In this document: piece by piece, positions 1 through 6,241 of the stretch
How positions within the stretch are numbered: the stretch's first letter is position 1
How the letters are laid out: each line of letters begins with the position of its first letter
Source of the DNA: Sphingopyxis sp.
Lineage (GTDB): Bacteria > Pseudomonadota > Alphaproteobacteria > Sphingomonadales > Sphingomonadaceae
Length of the DNA stretch: 7,037 nucleotides
Assembly (NCBI GenBank): GCA_012035435.1
Contig: JAAUPH010000127.1
Span: forward strand, 1-7,037
Direction: 5' to 3'
The notes under the pieces: generated by a model
Database searches by the model: none
What the model was told of the DNA's origin: nothing
Seen by the model: only the letters and a program-made list of their open reading frames with translations
Position numbers and translations under genes: made by a program

Positions 1-153
1 GGTGATGTGCTCGCGGGGGCGTGCGGGGCGATGCTGGCGCAGGGGTTTGCGCCCCTTGATGCCGCCTGCCGGGCGGTTCGGTGGCATTTGACGCAGGCGG
101 GGCGAGTCGGTCCTGGGCTGATCGCCGATGATTTGGTGGAGCTTGGGCAATGA
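1..153 (+). CDS. nnr: C-terminal end of NAD(P)H-hydrate repair enzyme (ADP/ATP-dependent dehydratase domain), partial
   Basis: Frame 1 is open from the first base to a TGA at 151-153 and gives 50 residues beginning GDVLAGACGAMLAQGFAPLD and ending DDLVELGQ. The GDVLAG stretch followed by a helix ending in LLAQG-like sequence, then an A-V-x-H-x-x-AG segment and a GLIADDL tail, is the C-terminal signature of the YjeF C-terminal/CARKD domain. In that family GDVLAG sits in the nucleotide-binding, ribokinase-like site. The enzyme repairs hydrated NADH and NADPH in the cytosol; in many bacteria the dehydratase is fused to an N-terminal epimerase. The start lies outside the window, so whether the epimerase domain is present cannot be seen. 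The stop overlaps the next start as ATGA, so the two genes are probably translationally coupled. Confidence 0.88.
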   Translation, partial: GDVLAGACGAMLAQGFAPLDAACRAVRWHLTQAGRVGPGLIADDLVELGQ

Positions 154-1349
154 CCGGTGTTGAGACGATAGTGCGCATTGCGGCGCGGGGTGACGGGGTT
201 ACGAACGGCGGGCGCCATGTAGCTGGCGGTGTTCCGGGCGATCTTGTCGGCGCTGACGGACGCTGACGCCCGGCCCCAACCGCGCGGTGCCGCCATGCCG
301 TCACTTTGGCAGCTGCGGCGGCTGTCAGTTGCAACATGTCGCCGAAACCGCGCTGGCCGATTTCGTGCGTGACCGCGTGCTGGCGCGCTTGCCGCGCAGG
401 ATGTTGAGGCCGTTACGATTCGCCGCGCACTGCTGTCGCCCCCTGCGAGCCGCCGCCGCGCTGCGCTCACGGCGATGGTCACGGGCAAGCGCGTGGTGCT
501 CGGTTTCAACGCTGCAGGCAGCAACCAGGTGACCGATATGCGCGAATGTGCGCTGTTGCTGCCCGAACTGGTCGCACTCATCGAACCGCTCCGCCAACTG
601 CTTGGTCAGCATGGCCGCCAGCGCCGCCCGCTGCGCGCGTTGCTGCAGCGGCTCGATCAAGGCGTTGAGTTGGTTCTCGATGGAATGGCCGACGATGGTC
701 TTGCCTCTGCCATGGCGCTGCAGGATTTTGCCGCCGACCATCGGCTCGCGCGGATGGTGGTTGATCGCGGCGGCGGCCCGGAGACAGTGTGGGAGCCCGA
801 GCCGGCGTCGGTGTCCTTTGCCGGAATTGCCGTCGTGCCGCCGCCGCATGCGTTTTTGCAAGCTACGGCCTCGGGCGAGGCGGCGCTGGTCGCTGCCGTG
901 ACCGAGGCGATCGGCGAGGCGGCAACCATCGCCGATCTGTTTGCGGGCATCGGCACCTTTGCGCTGTCGCTGTGCAGTGGGCGCAAGATCTATGCTGCTG
1001 AAGCCGCGCGCAATGCTGTGCTCGCGCTCAAAGGCGCGGCTGATCGCCGACAAGCTAGGGTGGTGACAGAGCACCGCGACCTGTTCCGCCGACCCCTGAT
1101 CCCGGCCGAGCTCGACCGCTTTGATGCCGTCATCCTCGATCCTCCGCGGGAGGGGCGGAGGAGCAGGTGAAGCATCTGGCCGACAGTCATGTCCCGCGCA
1201 TTGCCTATGTCAGCTGTAATCCCGCCAGCTTTGCCCGCGATGCCAAATTATTGATCGCGGGCGGTTACCGGCTCGACTGGGTGCAACCGGTTGGCCAATT
1301 TCGCTGGTCGACCCATGTCGAACTGGCAGGATGTTTTGCGCGCGCTTAG
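150..1349 (+). pseudogene. rlmD: RlmD/TrmA-family 5-methyluridine RNA methyltransferase, interrupted by three apparent 1-base deletions
   Basis: The family transfers a methyl group from S-adenosylmethionine to C5 of a uridine in 23S rRNA or tRNA. The ATG at 150 overlaps the Nnr stop and has a GGAG eight bases upstream. Reading frame 0, then 2 (from about 259), 1 (from about 388) and 0 (from about 1152) gives one continuous protein of about 400 residues, the usual family length. It has a TRAM-like start (ETIVRIAARGDG), the 4Fe-4S cysteines CRHFGSCGGC (about C50, C56, C59) with a probable fourth in RECALLLPEL (about C134), the SAM loop ADLFAGIGTF (about 262-271), DPPR (about 331), the catalytic cysteine in YVSCNP (about C357) and the C-terminal STHVE base motif. 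Each break is mended by adding one base, and flanking residues then match the family. Because all catalytic motifs survive, sequencing error or very recent decay are both possible. RlmD versus RlmC/TrmA specificity cannot be decided here. Confidence 0.85.
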
Positions 1350-1380
1350 ACCCTGTTTCAGTGAGATTGAAGCATGGTCC

Positions 1381-1416
1381 AGAGCGCGGTGCACAAACTT
1401 CTTCTCATCACGCTCT
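1381..1416. repeat. Imperfect palindrome in the convergent intergenic spacer (possible dispersed repeat or two-way terminator)
   Basis: The only non-coding DNA between the convergent methyltransferase and MAPEG genes is 1350-1414. It contains the arm AGAGCGCGGTG (1381-1391) and the arm CATCACGCTCT (1406-1416) around a 14-base loop. They pair over 11 positions with one mismatch and one G-T pair. The right arm runs into the MAPEG stop codon (CTA, 1415-1417). Neither side is followed by a T-run, so it is not a classic intrinsic terminator. The arrangement (TAGAGCGTGATG-type arm read on the - strand, plus a nearby TTCAATCTCACTGAA at 1359-1373) resembles short palindromic repeats common between alphaproteobacterial genes; that resemblance is from memory and unverified. 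Confidence 0.4.
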
Positions 1417-1849
1417 AGTTGAGCACAAATGCCATGAATGCGTGCAGACACAGCGCGATCAGTGCCAAGCTGGCCAGCGCAAACACTGCGAAACGCAGCA
1501 TCACCTTGTTCACGGTCGCCTGAACCAGGCTATGCACGATCCTTAAGCCGACATAGGCCCAAGCGAGCTGGGCATTCAGTCCGTCGCCCTGACCACCGAT
1601 CGCTAGCGCCAGCGCGACGGCATAGAAGACCGTCGGCTGTTCCATCAGATGATTATAGTTGTGAGCCTTCCACTGGACCTCGGCAGGGAGCGCCTCGTCG
1701 AGCGTGCGCGCGGTATTGCCGACGAGCGATCCGGCATCGACCTTGGCCTTCTGCATCGCCGGGATGCGCGTGGCGTACATCCACGCCCACATGACCATCG
1801 ACCACAGCGCCAAAGCGGCCACGGGCCCAAGAATATCCTGTCCTGTCAT
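1415..1849 (-). CDS. MAPEG-family integral membrane protein (second of a tandem pair)
   Basis: The 144-residue product has about four hydrophobic segments (roughly residues 6-26, 72-88, 92-108, 117-140), matching the small four-helix MAPEG fold of membrane-associated eicosanoid/glutathione enzymes. The core motif HNYNHLMEQPTVFYAV (about 63-78), followed by LAWAYVGLRIVHSL, is characteristic of the proteobacterial MAPEG group, in which the conserved Asn and Glu lie near the glutathione site in characterised relatives. I chose ATG 1849 over the adjacent GTG 1852 because GGGGA lies a normal 7 bases upstream; both are possible. It starts 22 bases after the upstream MAPEG gene stops, so they are probably cotranscribed. 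The enzymatic activity of this bacterial subgroup is not established, so glutathione transferase or peroxidase activity is only possible. The stop is TAG at 1415-1417. Confidence 0.87.
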   Translation of the reverse strand: MTGQDILGPVAALALWSMVMWAWMYATRIPAMQKAKVDAGSLVGNTARTLDEALPAEVQWKAHNYNHLMEQPTVFYAVALALAIGGQGDGLNAQLAWAYVGLRIVHSLVQATVNKVMLRFAVFALASLALIALCLHAFMAFVLN

Positions 1850-1871
1850 CACAAGTTCCCCATTGAGGTGA

Positions 1872-2306
1872 TCAGCCCAGCGTCGCGATCACTGCCATCA
1901 CCGTCAGCGCCAGCAGGCAGATGGTCGACAGCACAAAGATACCAAAGCGGACCATCACGACGTTGATTGTCGCCTGATACAGGCTGTGGATGATGCGGAT
2001 GGCGGTGTAAGCCCAGGCAAGGCCTAGCGTCACCTGTGTCACCCCGCCTGCCAGCGTGAGGAAGGTGATGACCGCATAGAAGAGCGTCGGCTGTTCCAGC
2101 AAATGGGTGTAATTGTGCGATTTCCAGTTGACGTTGGGCGGCAGTACCGCCTCCAGATCTTGTCCGCGCCCGCCCGGAGGTGCGGTTTTTACATCCATGC
2201 CCGTTTTGGCAATTGCGGGAAAGCGTGTGGCCGCCACCCACAGCAGCATGATGAGCGTCCACAGCGCCAGTATGGCTCCGGGCGCCAGCAAACGATAATC
2301 GACCAT
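1872..2306 (-). CDS. MAPEG-family integral membrane protein (first of a tandem pair)
   Basis: This 144-residue, four-helix membrane protein is the same length as, and clearly paralogous to, the next gene. Shared blocks are ALW near residues 14-16, W-K-x-HNY-x-HL-x-EQPT-x-FYAV (61-79) and LAWAY-x-x-x-RI-x-HSL-x-QAT-x-N-x-VM-x-RF (97-121). The first helix (about 8-26) is followed by a polar loop (about 36-60) that differs most between the two copies and has a PPGG insertion here. The ATG at 2306 is chosen over the in-frame TTG at 2321 because GGGGGAGG lies five bases before it and the TTG would sit on that ribosome-binding site. It follows the CoA-transferase with a 68-base gap and precedes its paralogue by 22 bases. 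MAPEG proteins act in membranes, often on lipophilic substrates with glutathione; this copy's reaction is unknown. Two different copies side by side could assemble as a mixed oligomer, which is inference. Confidence 0.88.
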   Translation of the reverse strand: MVDYRLLAPGAILALWTLIMLLWVAATRFPAIAKTGMDVKTAPPGGRGQDLEAVLPPNVNWKSHNYTHLLEQPTLFYAVITFLTLAGGVTQVTLGLAWAYTAIRIIHSLYQATINVVMVRFGIFVLSTICLLALTVMAVIATLG

Positions 2307-2311
2307 AGCTA

Positions 2312-2319
2312 CCTCCCCC
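2312..2319 (-). promoter_or_regulatory. Strong ribosome-binding site of the first MAPEG gene
   Basis: On the - strand this reads GGGGGAGG, five bases before ATG 2306. It is the best Shine-Dalgarno match in the window and fixes the start of the gene. Confidence 0.75.
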
Positions 2320-2328
2320 AATGAATAT

Positions 2329-2348
2329 CCGGCACGATGCTACGCCGG
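2329..2348 (-). other. Small GC-rich hairpin between the CoA-transferase and MAPEG genes
   Basis: In the 68-base gap, CCGGC pairs with GCCGG (extended by one G-T pair) around an 8-base loop. No T-run follows, and the MAPEG ribosome-binding site starts nine bases later. It is unlikely to terminate transcription; it might stabilise an mRNA end or be chance. Confidence 0.2.
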
Positions 2349-2374
2349 CGGGACCGAAAAGCAATAGTCCGCTA

Positions 2375-3531
2375 TCAAGACTTTTGCGCTGCCACTTCGG
2401 CGCGGATGGCGTCGCTATCTGCGCCGAGCGCGGGTGCGAAGCCGAGGGTGCGACCGGGGTCGGCACCATAGCGCACCGGTGGGCGCATCTCACGTATCGG
2501 CCCCACGATGGGATGCTTGCGCCGCTGGAAGAAATCCGTGGCGGCGAAATGCGGATCGTCGAGAACATCTCCCAGATCCGCGGCACGCATCGCGGGAATG
2601 TCGTTGTCAGCAAAGATGCCCAGCCATTCGGCAGTGTTTTTCGCAGGGGTCTGGCGCGCGACCTCCGCGAACACATGCGTCATCAATGTGCCATCGGCGC
2701 GCGCGGCAACCATGTCGGGTCGGTCGAGAAAGCCGCCGCTGCCGACCAGAGCGAGCAGCCGCGCGGTCGCGGCCCCGGTGTAGGGCACGATCGCAATATG
2801 GCCATCGGCGGTGGGGAAGGGCTGACGCGCGGGATCGAGCTGGCGCGGGTAGCCTGCGGCTCCCAGCGGCGGATCGAGCGTCGCATCGCGCAAATGTTCG
2901 GTCAGCATGAACGAGGTGAAACATTCAAGCATGGGCACCTCGACCGCCTGACCCTCGCCCGTGCGCAGCCGTGGATCAGTGCCGCCAAGATTGCCTGGGC
3001 GCCATAATGACCCGCAACCTTGTCGGCGATCAGCGAGGGGACGTAGCGCGGGCGGGGATTGCCATCGACGCGGGGGAGCAGGCTGGTGGTACCTGACGCC
3101 GCCTGAATGACGTCATCATAGGCCTGGAGGTCGGCATAGGGCCCATCCTGCCCAAAGCCCGCGCCATGAACATAGACGATATCGTCCTTCAGCGCCTTGC
3201 ACGCGGCATAGTCAAAGCCGAGCCGGGCGATGGCGGAAGCGCGGATGTTGTGGAAAAAGACATCGGCGGTCCGCACCAGATCGCGCAGCACATCGGCGTC
3301 CTGTGGCTGTTTGAGATCGAGCAGGATCGACCGCTTGCCGCGATTGACGGTCAGGTGCACGGAGCCGTCGCTTGGAGCCCCAGCGCTCGAACCCAGATAA
3401 CGCGAAATGCAGCCTCCCGGCGCTTCAACCTTGATCACCTCCGCGCCCAGATCAGCCAGCATCTGGGTCGCGTAGGGGCCAAAGATAACGGTGGTAAGGT
3501 CGATGATGCGGATGCCGTCGAGCATGGTCAT
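2375..3531 (-). pseudogene. CaiB/BaiF family III CoA-transferase, split by one apparent 1-base deletion
   Basis: Family III enzymes move CoA between carboxylic acids; relatives act in carnitine, oxalate and bile-acid metabolism or as acyl-CoA racemases. The N-terminal half opens MTMLDGIRIIDLTTVIFGPY and continues ADLGAEVIKVEAPGG, the classic CoA-transferase start. It includes NRGKRSILLDLK (about 63-74), GFGQDGPYADLQAYDDVIQA (about 125-144) and SLIADKVAG, whose Asp (about D170) aligns with the catalytic Asp of the family. The frame is lost near 2969-2972; adding one base (CACGG back to CACCGG) gives H-R-L-R-TGEGQAVEVPMLECF and reads on to TGA 2375-2377, about 385 residues in all, a normal length. 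The C-terminal half carries the usual small domain with GILADND-like and DPHF segments (here FADNDIPA, DDPHFAATDFF). Its ATG overlaps the MFS stop as ATGA. The substrate is unknown. Sequence error and true inactivation cannot be separated here. Confidence 0.87.
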
Positions 3532-4841
3532 GGGGCGTCGTTCCTCGCGCTGCTGGCCGCATGAGCCGCCGATATCTGGCGATAAGAGTTGGATCGGAAT
3601 GCCGCAATGGTCGCCAGAACCCCGATCAGCCCCGCCAGCACGAACATCAGCGCGATGCCACGTTCTGGGCCGCGCCCGAACCAGTCACCGATGGCGTCTG
3701 CCCCGGCTCCATCGGTCATGAAGGGGACGAACAGAAATTGCGTCATCGGCGCAACAAGAAAGGCGGTCAGCGGTGATGCAGCGCTTTCGACCGATTGGGC
3801 GAAGCCAAAGACGCGGCCCTGTCGTTCGAACGGAACGACGCGCTGGAGGATGGTTTGCTCAGCGGCTTCGGCATAGGGGCCGAAGAACATCCAGAGGAAA
3901 CAGCCGACCGCCAGCAAAGGGATTGACGACTGGATGGTAAGGACGGCAGCGACCGCCCAGACGGCCAAATTGACCAGAAGCAAGGTGCGGACTGGGTTCA
4001 CGCCCAATCCCGTGCGCGCGATCATCGCGCCTGCCAAGATGAAGGCGACCGACACCGCTGCCCATAACAGCCCCCATTGCTCGACCGACATCAGCGACAA
4101 ACCATAGGCGTCCATCAGCGCCATAAAGACGCCCCCGAGGAAATTGTTGAAAGTTGCGAACAGGATCAGCGCGAACAGGCTGGGGATGGCAACTACGATG
4201 CGAAAGGTGCCGATCAGGTCAATGCGCTTGGGTTCGGCATCGCTGGTCGCAGGCGCAGGCTCATCGACGGTGACAAACAGCAAATGCAGCGCCGCGAGCA
4301 GCGTGAAGAGAATGGCAAAGACCAGCGTCGCGACCATACCGCCCGATGCCACCAGAAAGCCGCTGATCGCCGATGTCGTCAGAAATCCGATACCGCTGAC
4401 CATGCCGACGAGGCCATTGGCCTTGTCGCGCTCACCGTCAGGGACCAGCAGCGTGACCAGCGTCGGCAGCGCGATCATACGGATATTGCCGATGATAACG
4501 CCCAGCATGGTGACGAGCACGAAAAGCCAGAGCGTCGCGCTGTCGATGGCCGCAGCGCGGATCGAGGGATCGACCCACAGCGCCAGTAGCGCGATGCCGT
4601 AGCAGGCGAGCGATGCAAGGCTGGATGCGATCATCATCCGCTTTTTGCGGTGATGATCGACCAGACTGCCAAACCAAATGCCCAGCCCGCCGGTTAGGAC
4701 GAGGAAAATGCCCGCGATCATCCCGGTCGCAAACACCGACTTTGTTTCCAGGAACATCCAGAAGGTGATTGCGAACCACACCGTGAAATTGGTGATGTTG
4801 GCGACCAGATTATTGGCGAGGAGAAGGTGGAAGGGGCGCAT
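3528..4841 (-). CDS. Major facilitator superfamily transporter, MFS_3/EntS-like exporter type
   Basis: The product is a 437-residue inner-membrane protein with about 12 hydrophobic helices in two halves. The loop GSLVDHHRKKRMM (about residues 58-70) is MFS motif A between helices 2 and 3. A long polar loop (about 194-210, DEPAPATSDAEPKR) divides the halves. The stretch VVPFERQGRVFGFAQS followed by a loop and ALMFVLAGLIG resembles the MFS_3 group, which includes siderophore and macrolide exporters. An upstream in-frame ATG at 4922 would add 27 residues, but it lies at the base of the terminator hairpin of the preceding gene and the extra residues are not transporter-like. I therefore start at ATG 4841 (MRPFHLLLANN), although the ribosome-binding site there is weak. 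The stop overlaps the CoA-transferase start (ATGA), so the two are coupled. Substrate and even direction of transport are not shown by the sequence. Confidence 0.87.
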   Translation of the reverse strand: MRPFHLLLANNLVANITNFTVWFAITFWMFLETKSVFATGMIAGIFLVLTGGLGIWFGSLVDHHRKKRMMIASSLASLACYGIALLALWVDPSIRAAAIDSATLWLFVLVTMLGVIIGNIRMIALPTLVTLLVPDGERDKANGLVGMVSGIGFLTTSAISGFLVASGGMVATLVFAILFTLLAALHLLFVTVDEPAPATSDAEPKRIDLIGTFRIVVAIPSLFALILFATFNNFLGGVFMALMDAYGLSLMSVEQWGLLWAAVSVAFILAGAMIARTGLGVNPVRTLLLVNLAVWAVAAVLTIQSSIPLLAVGCFLWMFFGPYAEAAEQTILQRVVPFERQGRVFGFAQSVESAASPLTAFLVAPMTQFLFVPFMTDGAGADAIGDWFGRGPERGIALMFVLAGLIGVLATIAAFRSNSYRQISAAHAASSARNDAP

Positions 4842-4870
4842 CGCGCGGGCAGCTTCATGCCCCCGGTCAC

Positions 4871-4885
4871 TAACGCTAATCGTTA
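4871..4885. promoter_or_regulatory. Palindromic operator candidate upstream of the MFS gene
   Basis: A perfect inverted repeat TAACG-CTAAT-CGTTA lies about 30-44 bases before the chosen MFS start and directly beside the T-tract of the terminator. Its size and symmetry fit a dimeric repressor site (for example of the TetR or MarR type), but five-base arms can occur by chance and no regulator gene is in the window. Confidence 0.3.
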
Positions 4886-4922
4886 AAAACGCGAATGGGC
4901 AGCGCATTGCTGCGCCGCCCAT
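4885..4922 (-). terminator. Intrinsic terminator of the decarboxylase gene
   Basis: Twenty-one bases after the decarboxylase stop, the - strand has arms ATGGGCGGCGCA and TGCGCTGCCCAT around a GCAA loop: a 12-bp stem with a single G-U pair closed by a GNRA tetraloop. After five bases (TCGCG) there is a TTTTT run (4889-4885). The stem is long and GC-rich; the short gap before the T-run is slightly atypical. It separates the polyamine gene from the MFS-CoA-transferase-MAPEG unit and argues against the 4922 start for MFS. The complementary side has no T-run, so it acts on the - strand only. Confidence 0.8.
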
Positions 4923-4943
4923 GTCACGTTGCGGTGCCGCTTG

Positions 4944-6137
4944 TCAGAACAGCTTCGTCACCGTCGCCGTGCGCCGCTCGGGTTCGGCCTGGCCGGTGTA
5001 AAGGCTGGCCATCGGTTCGTCGCTGACGACATGGCTTCCCTCGGCACCGAAGCCGTTGAACCTGGTCCGCATCGCGCAGCCATAGGCGCCCAGCATGCCA
5101 ACTTCGATGAAGTCACCGGCTTTCACGTCGGCGGGCAAAAAGAACGGCCCAGCCATATGGTCCATATCGTCGCAGGTCGGACCATAGAAGCTGAACGGGA
5201 TCATCTCTGCGTCCGATGCCGTGCCGCGCAGCAGCTGGACCGGGAAACGCCAACCGACATGCGCTGCGTCAAACAGCGCGCCATAGGCGCCGTCGTTGAT
5301 ATAAAGCTCATTGCCGCGGCGCTTTTCCACGCGGACGACCAGCGAGCTATATTCAGCAGCGAGCGCACGGCCCGGCTCGCACCACAGCTCGGCCGAATAG
5401 CTGATCGGCAGCGCTTCGAAAGTGCGGTGGATGGTGGCAAAGAAGTCCTGCAGCGGCGGCGGCTCCATGCCAGGATAGGATGACGGGAAACCCCCGCCGA
5501 CATCGATGATGTCGACGGTCACGGCCGCAGCCACGATCGCGGCGCGGACACGCTCCATCGCCTGCGCATAGGCGTGCGGGGTCATCGCCTGGCTGCCGAC
5601 ATGGAAGCAGATGCCAAGACCGTCGGACGCCTGACGTGCCGCCATCAACAGATCAGCGACTTCCGCCGGCTCCGCGCCGAATTTAGCGGCGAGGCTGAGC
5701 TTTGAATGATCGGACGATACGCGCAACCGGACAAGCAGGTTCAAATCCTCAGCGCCCTTGGTCGCGCGAATGATCTTGCTGAGCTCGGTCATGCTGTCGA
5801 GGCTGAAGGTGCGGACGCCGTGGGTGAAATAGGCCTCTGCAATCGCTTCCTCGGCCTTCACCGGATGCATGAAGCACAGCAAAGCGTCAGGGAGCGTGCG
5901 CGCGACCAGCCGCACCTCGGCGATCGAGGCAACGTCATAATGGGTGACACCGCTGTCCCACAGGACGCGCAACAGGTCGGGCGAAGGATTGGCCTTCACC
6001 GCATAGAGCGTTTTGCCCGGGAAGCGGTCGACAAAGAAACGCGCAGCCCGTGCCGCGGCGTGCGGACGGACGAGCGTAACAGGTTCAACCGGGACAAGTG
6101 CCTGAACTACAGCCAGTGCGCTATGATGATTGTGCAA
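4944..6137 (-). CDS. Type III (alanine-racemase fold) PLP-dependent ornithine/lysine decarboxylase, most likely ornithine decarboxylase
   Basis: The 397-residue product is a full-length member of the eukaryotic-like ornithine decarboxylase group, a cytosolic PLP enzyme making putrescine from ornithine. The N-terminal TIM-barrel domain has the PLP lysine in LYAVKANP (K48), FHVGSQ (178-183, His stacking on PLP), DVGGGFP (212-218, phosphate loop) and EPGR (254-257). The C-terminal domain has FYGPTCDDMD (318-327) with the catalytic Cys322-Asp323 pair that acts across the dimer interface, and MLGAYG (348-353) with the conserved Tyr. No alternative ATG gives a full N-terminus, so I take TTG 6137, with GGGGG nine bases upstream; translation is then likely to be weak or regulated. 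Lysine decarboxylase activity is possible because these enzymes vary in specificity, but the neighbouring NspC favours putrescine supply for spermidine. It is followed by its own terminator and preceded by a structured leader. Confidence 0.9.
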   Translation of the reverse strand: MHNHHSALAVVQALVPVEPVTLVRPHAAARAARFFVDRFPGKTLYAVKANPSPDLLRVLWDSGVTHYDVASIAEVRLVARTLPDALLCFMHPVKAEEAIAEAYFTHGVRTFSLDSMTELSKIIRATKGAEDLNLLVRLRVSSDHSKLSLAAKFGAEPAEVADLLMAARQASDGLGICFHVGSQAMTPHAYAQAMERVRAAIVAAAVTVDIIDVGGGFPSSYPGMEPPPLQDFFATIHRTFEALPISYSAELWCEPGRALAAEYSSLVVRVEKRRGNELYINDGAYGALFDAAHVGWRFPVQLLRGTASDAEMIPFSFYGPTCDDMDHMAGPFFLPADVKAGDFIEVGMLGAYGCAMRTRFNGFGAEGSHVVSDEPMASLYTGQAEPERRTATVTKLF

Positions 6138-6143
6138 CGCAAG

Positions 6144-6237
6144 GGACCCCCAAAAGTAACGGTAAACGACAAGGCTGCCTTGCGGTTATTGGAAGTCCCC
6201 CTGGGGCAGCGGGGGGCGCATATATGGGTGGGGGTCC
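6144..6237 (-). promoter_or_regulatory. Decarboxylase mRNA leader with an inverted repeat masking the ribosome-binding site
   Basis: On the - strand GGACCCCCA (6237-6229) is exactly complementary to TGGGGGTCC (6152-6144). The second copy contains the G-run that serves as the decarboxylase ribosome-binding site. Between them lie CCCCCC (6216-6211) and CCCC (6206-6203), GGGGG (6202-6198 region) and a 5-bp hairpin CAAGG-CAG-CCTTG (6182-6170), so alternative pairings are possible. This is what a switch controlling translation would look like. I could not match it to a known RNA family; the alphaproteobacterial speF leader is a candidate to test. Confidence 0.4.
6186..6221 (-). CDS. Possible 11-codon upstream ORF (leader peptide) of the decarboxylase
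   Basis: ATG 6221 opens a short frame, MRPPLPQGDFQ then TAA at 6188-6186, inside the leader. It is in the same frame as the decarboxylase and ends 16 codons before its TTG start. It holds a Pro-Pro pair, a sequence that slows ribosomes. No Shine-Dalgarno sequence precedes it; with the promoter proposed at 6242-6270 the ATG would be only about 14 bases from the transcript end, so translation would have to be nearly leaderless. Leader peptides control polyamine enzymes elsewhere (SpeFL of E. coli is the known bacterial case), but this one has no visible similarity to it and may be chance. Confidence 0.25.
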   Translation of the reverse strand: MRPPLPQGDFQ

Positions 6238-6241
6238 GGGG

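Noticed and set aside
325..1074. A 249-codon open frame on the - strand opposite the methyltransferase
   Set aside because: It is antisense to a region with clear family motifs, its protein is Arg/Gln-rich with no recognisable domain, and high GC makes such shadow frames common.
258..1153. Programmed ribosomal frameshifting to explain the broken methyltransferase
   Set aside because: Three shifts in one housekeeping gene, without slippery heptamers or downstream structures at the sites, is not plausible.
1849..2676. A 275-codon - strand frame spanning the CoA-transferase end and the first MAPEG gene
   Set aside because: It overlaps two genes with recognisable motifs in other frames and its translation has no coherent domain or membrane pattern.
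4077..4589. A 170-codon + strand frame opposite the MFS gene, rich in Gln, Arg and Asp
   Set aside because: The composition is the expected mirror of hydrophobic codons on the other strand; there is no ribosome-binding site or motif.
4841..4922. Start of the MFS gene at the upstream in-frame ATG (4922), adding 27 residues
   Set aside because: That ATG lies at the base of the strong terminator hairpin and the extra residues are not transporter-like; ATG 4841 begins directly at the first amphipathic/membrane segment.
6138..6221. N-terminal extension of the decarboxylase back to ATG 6221
   Set aside because: An in-frame TAA at 6186-6188 blocks it, and the intervening 16 codons do not resemble the start of this enzyme family.
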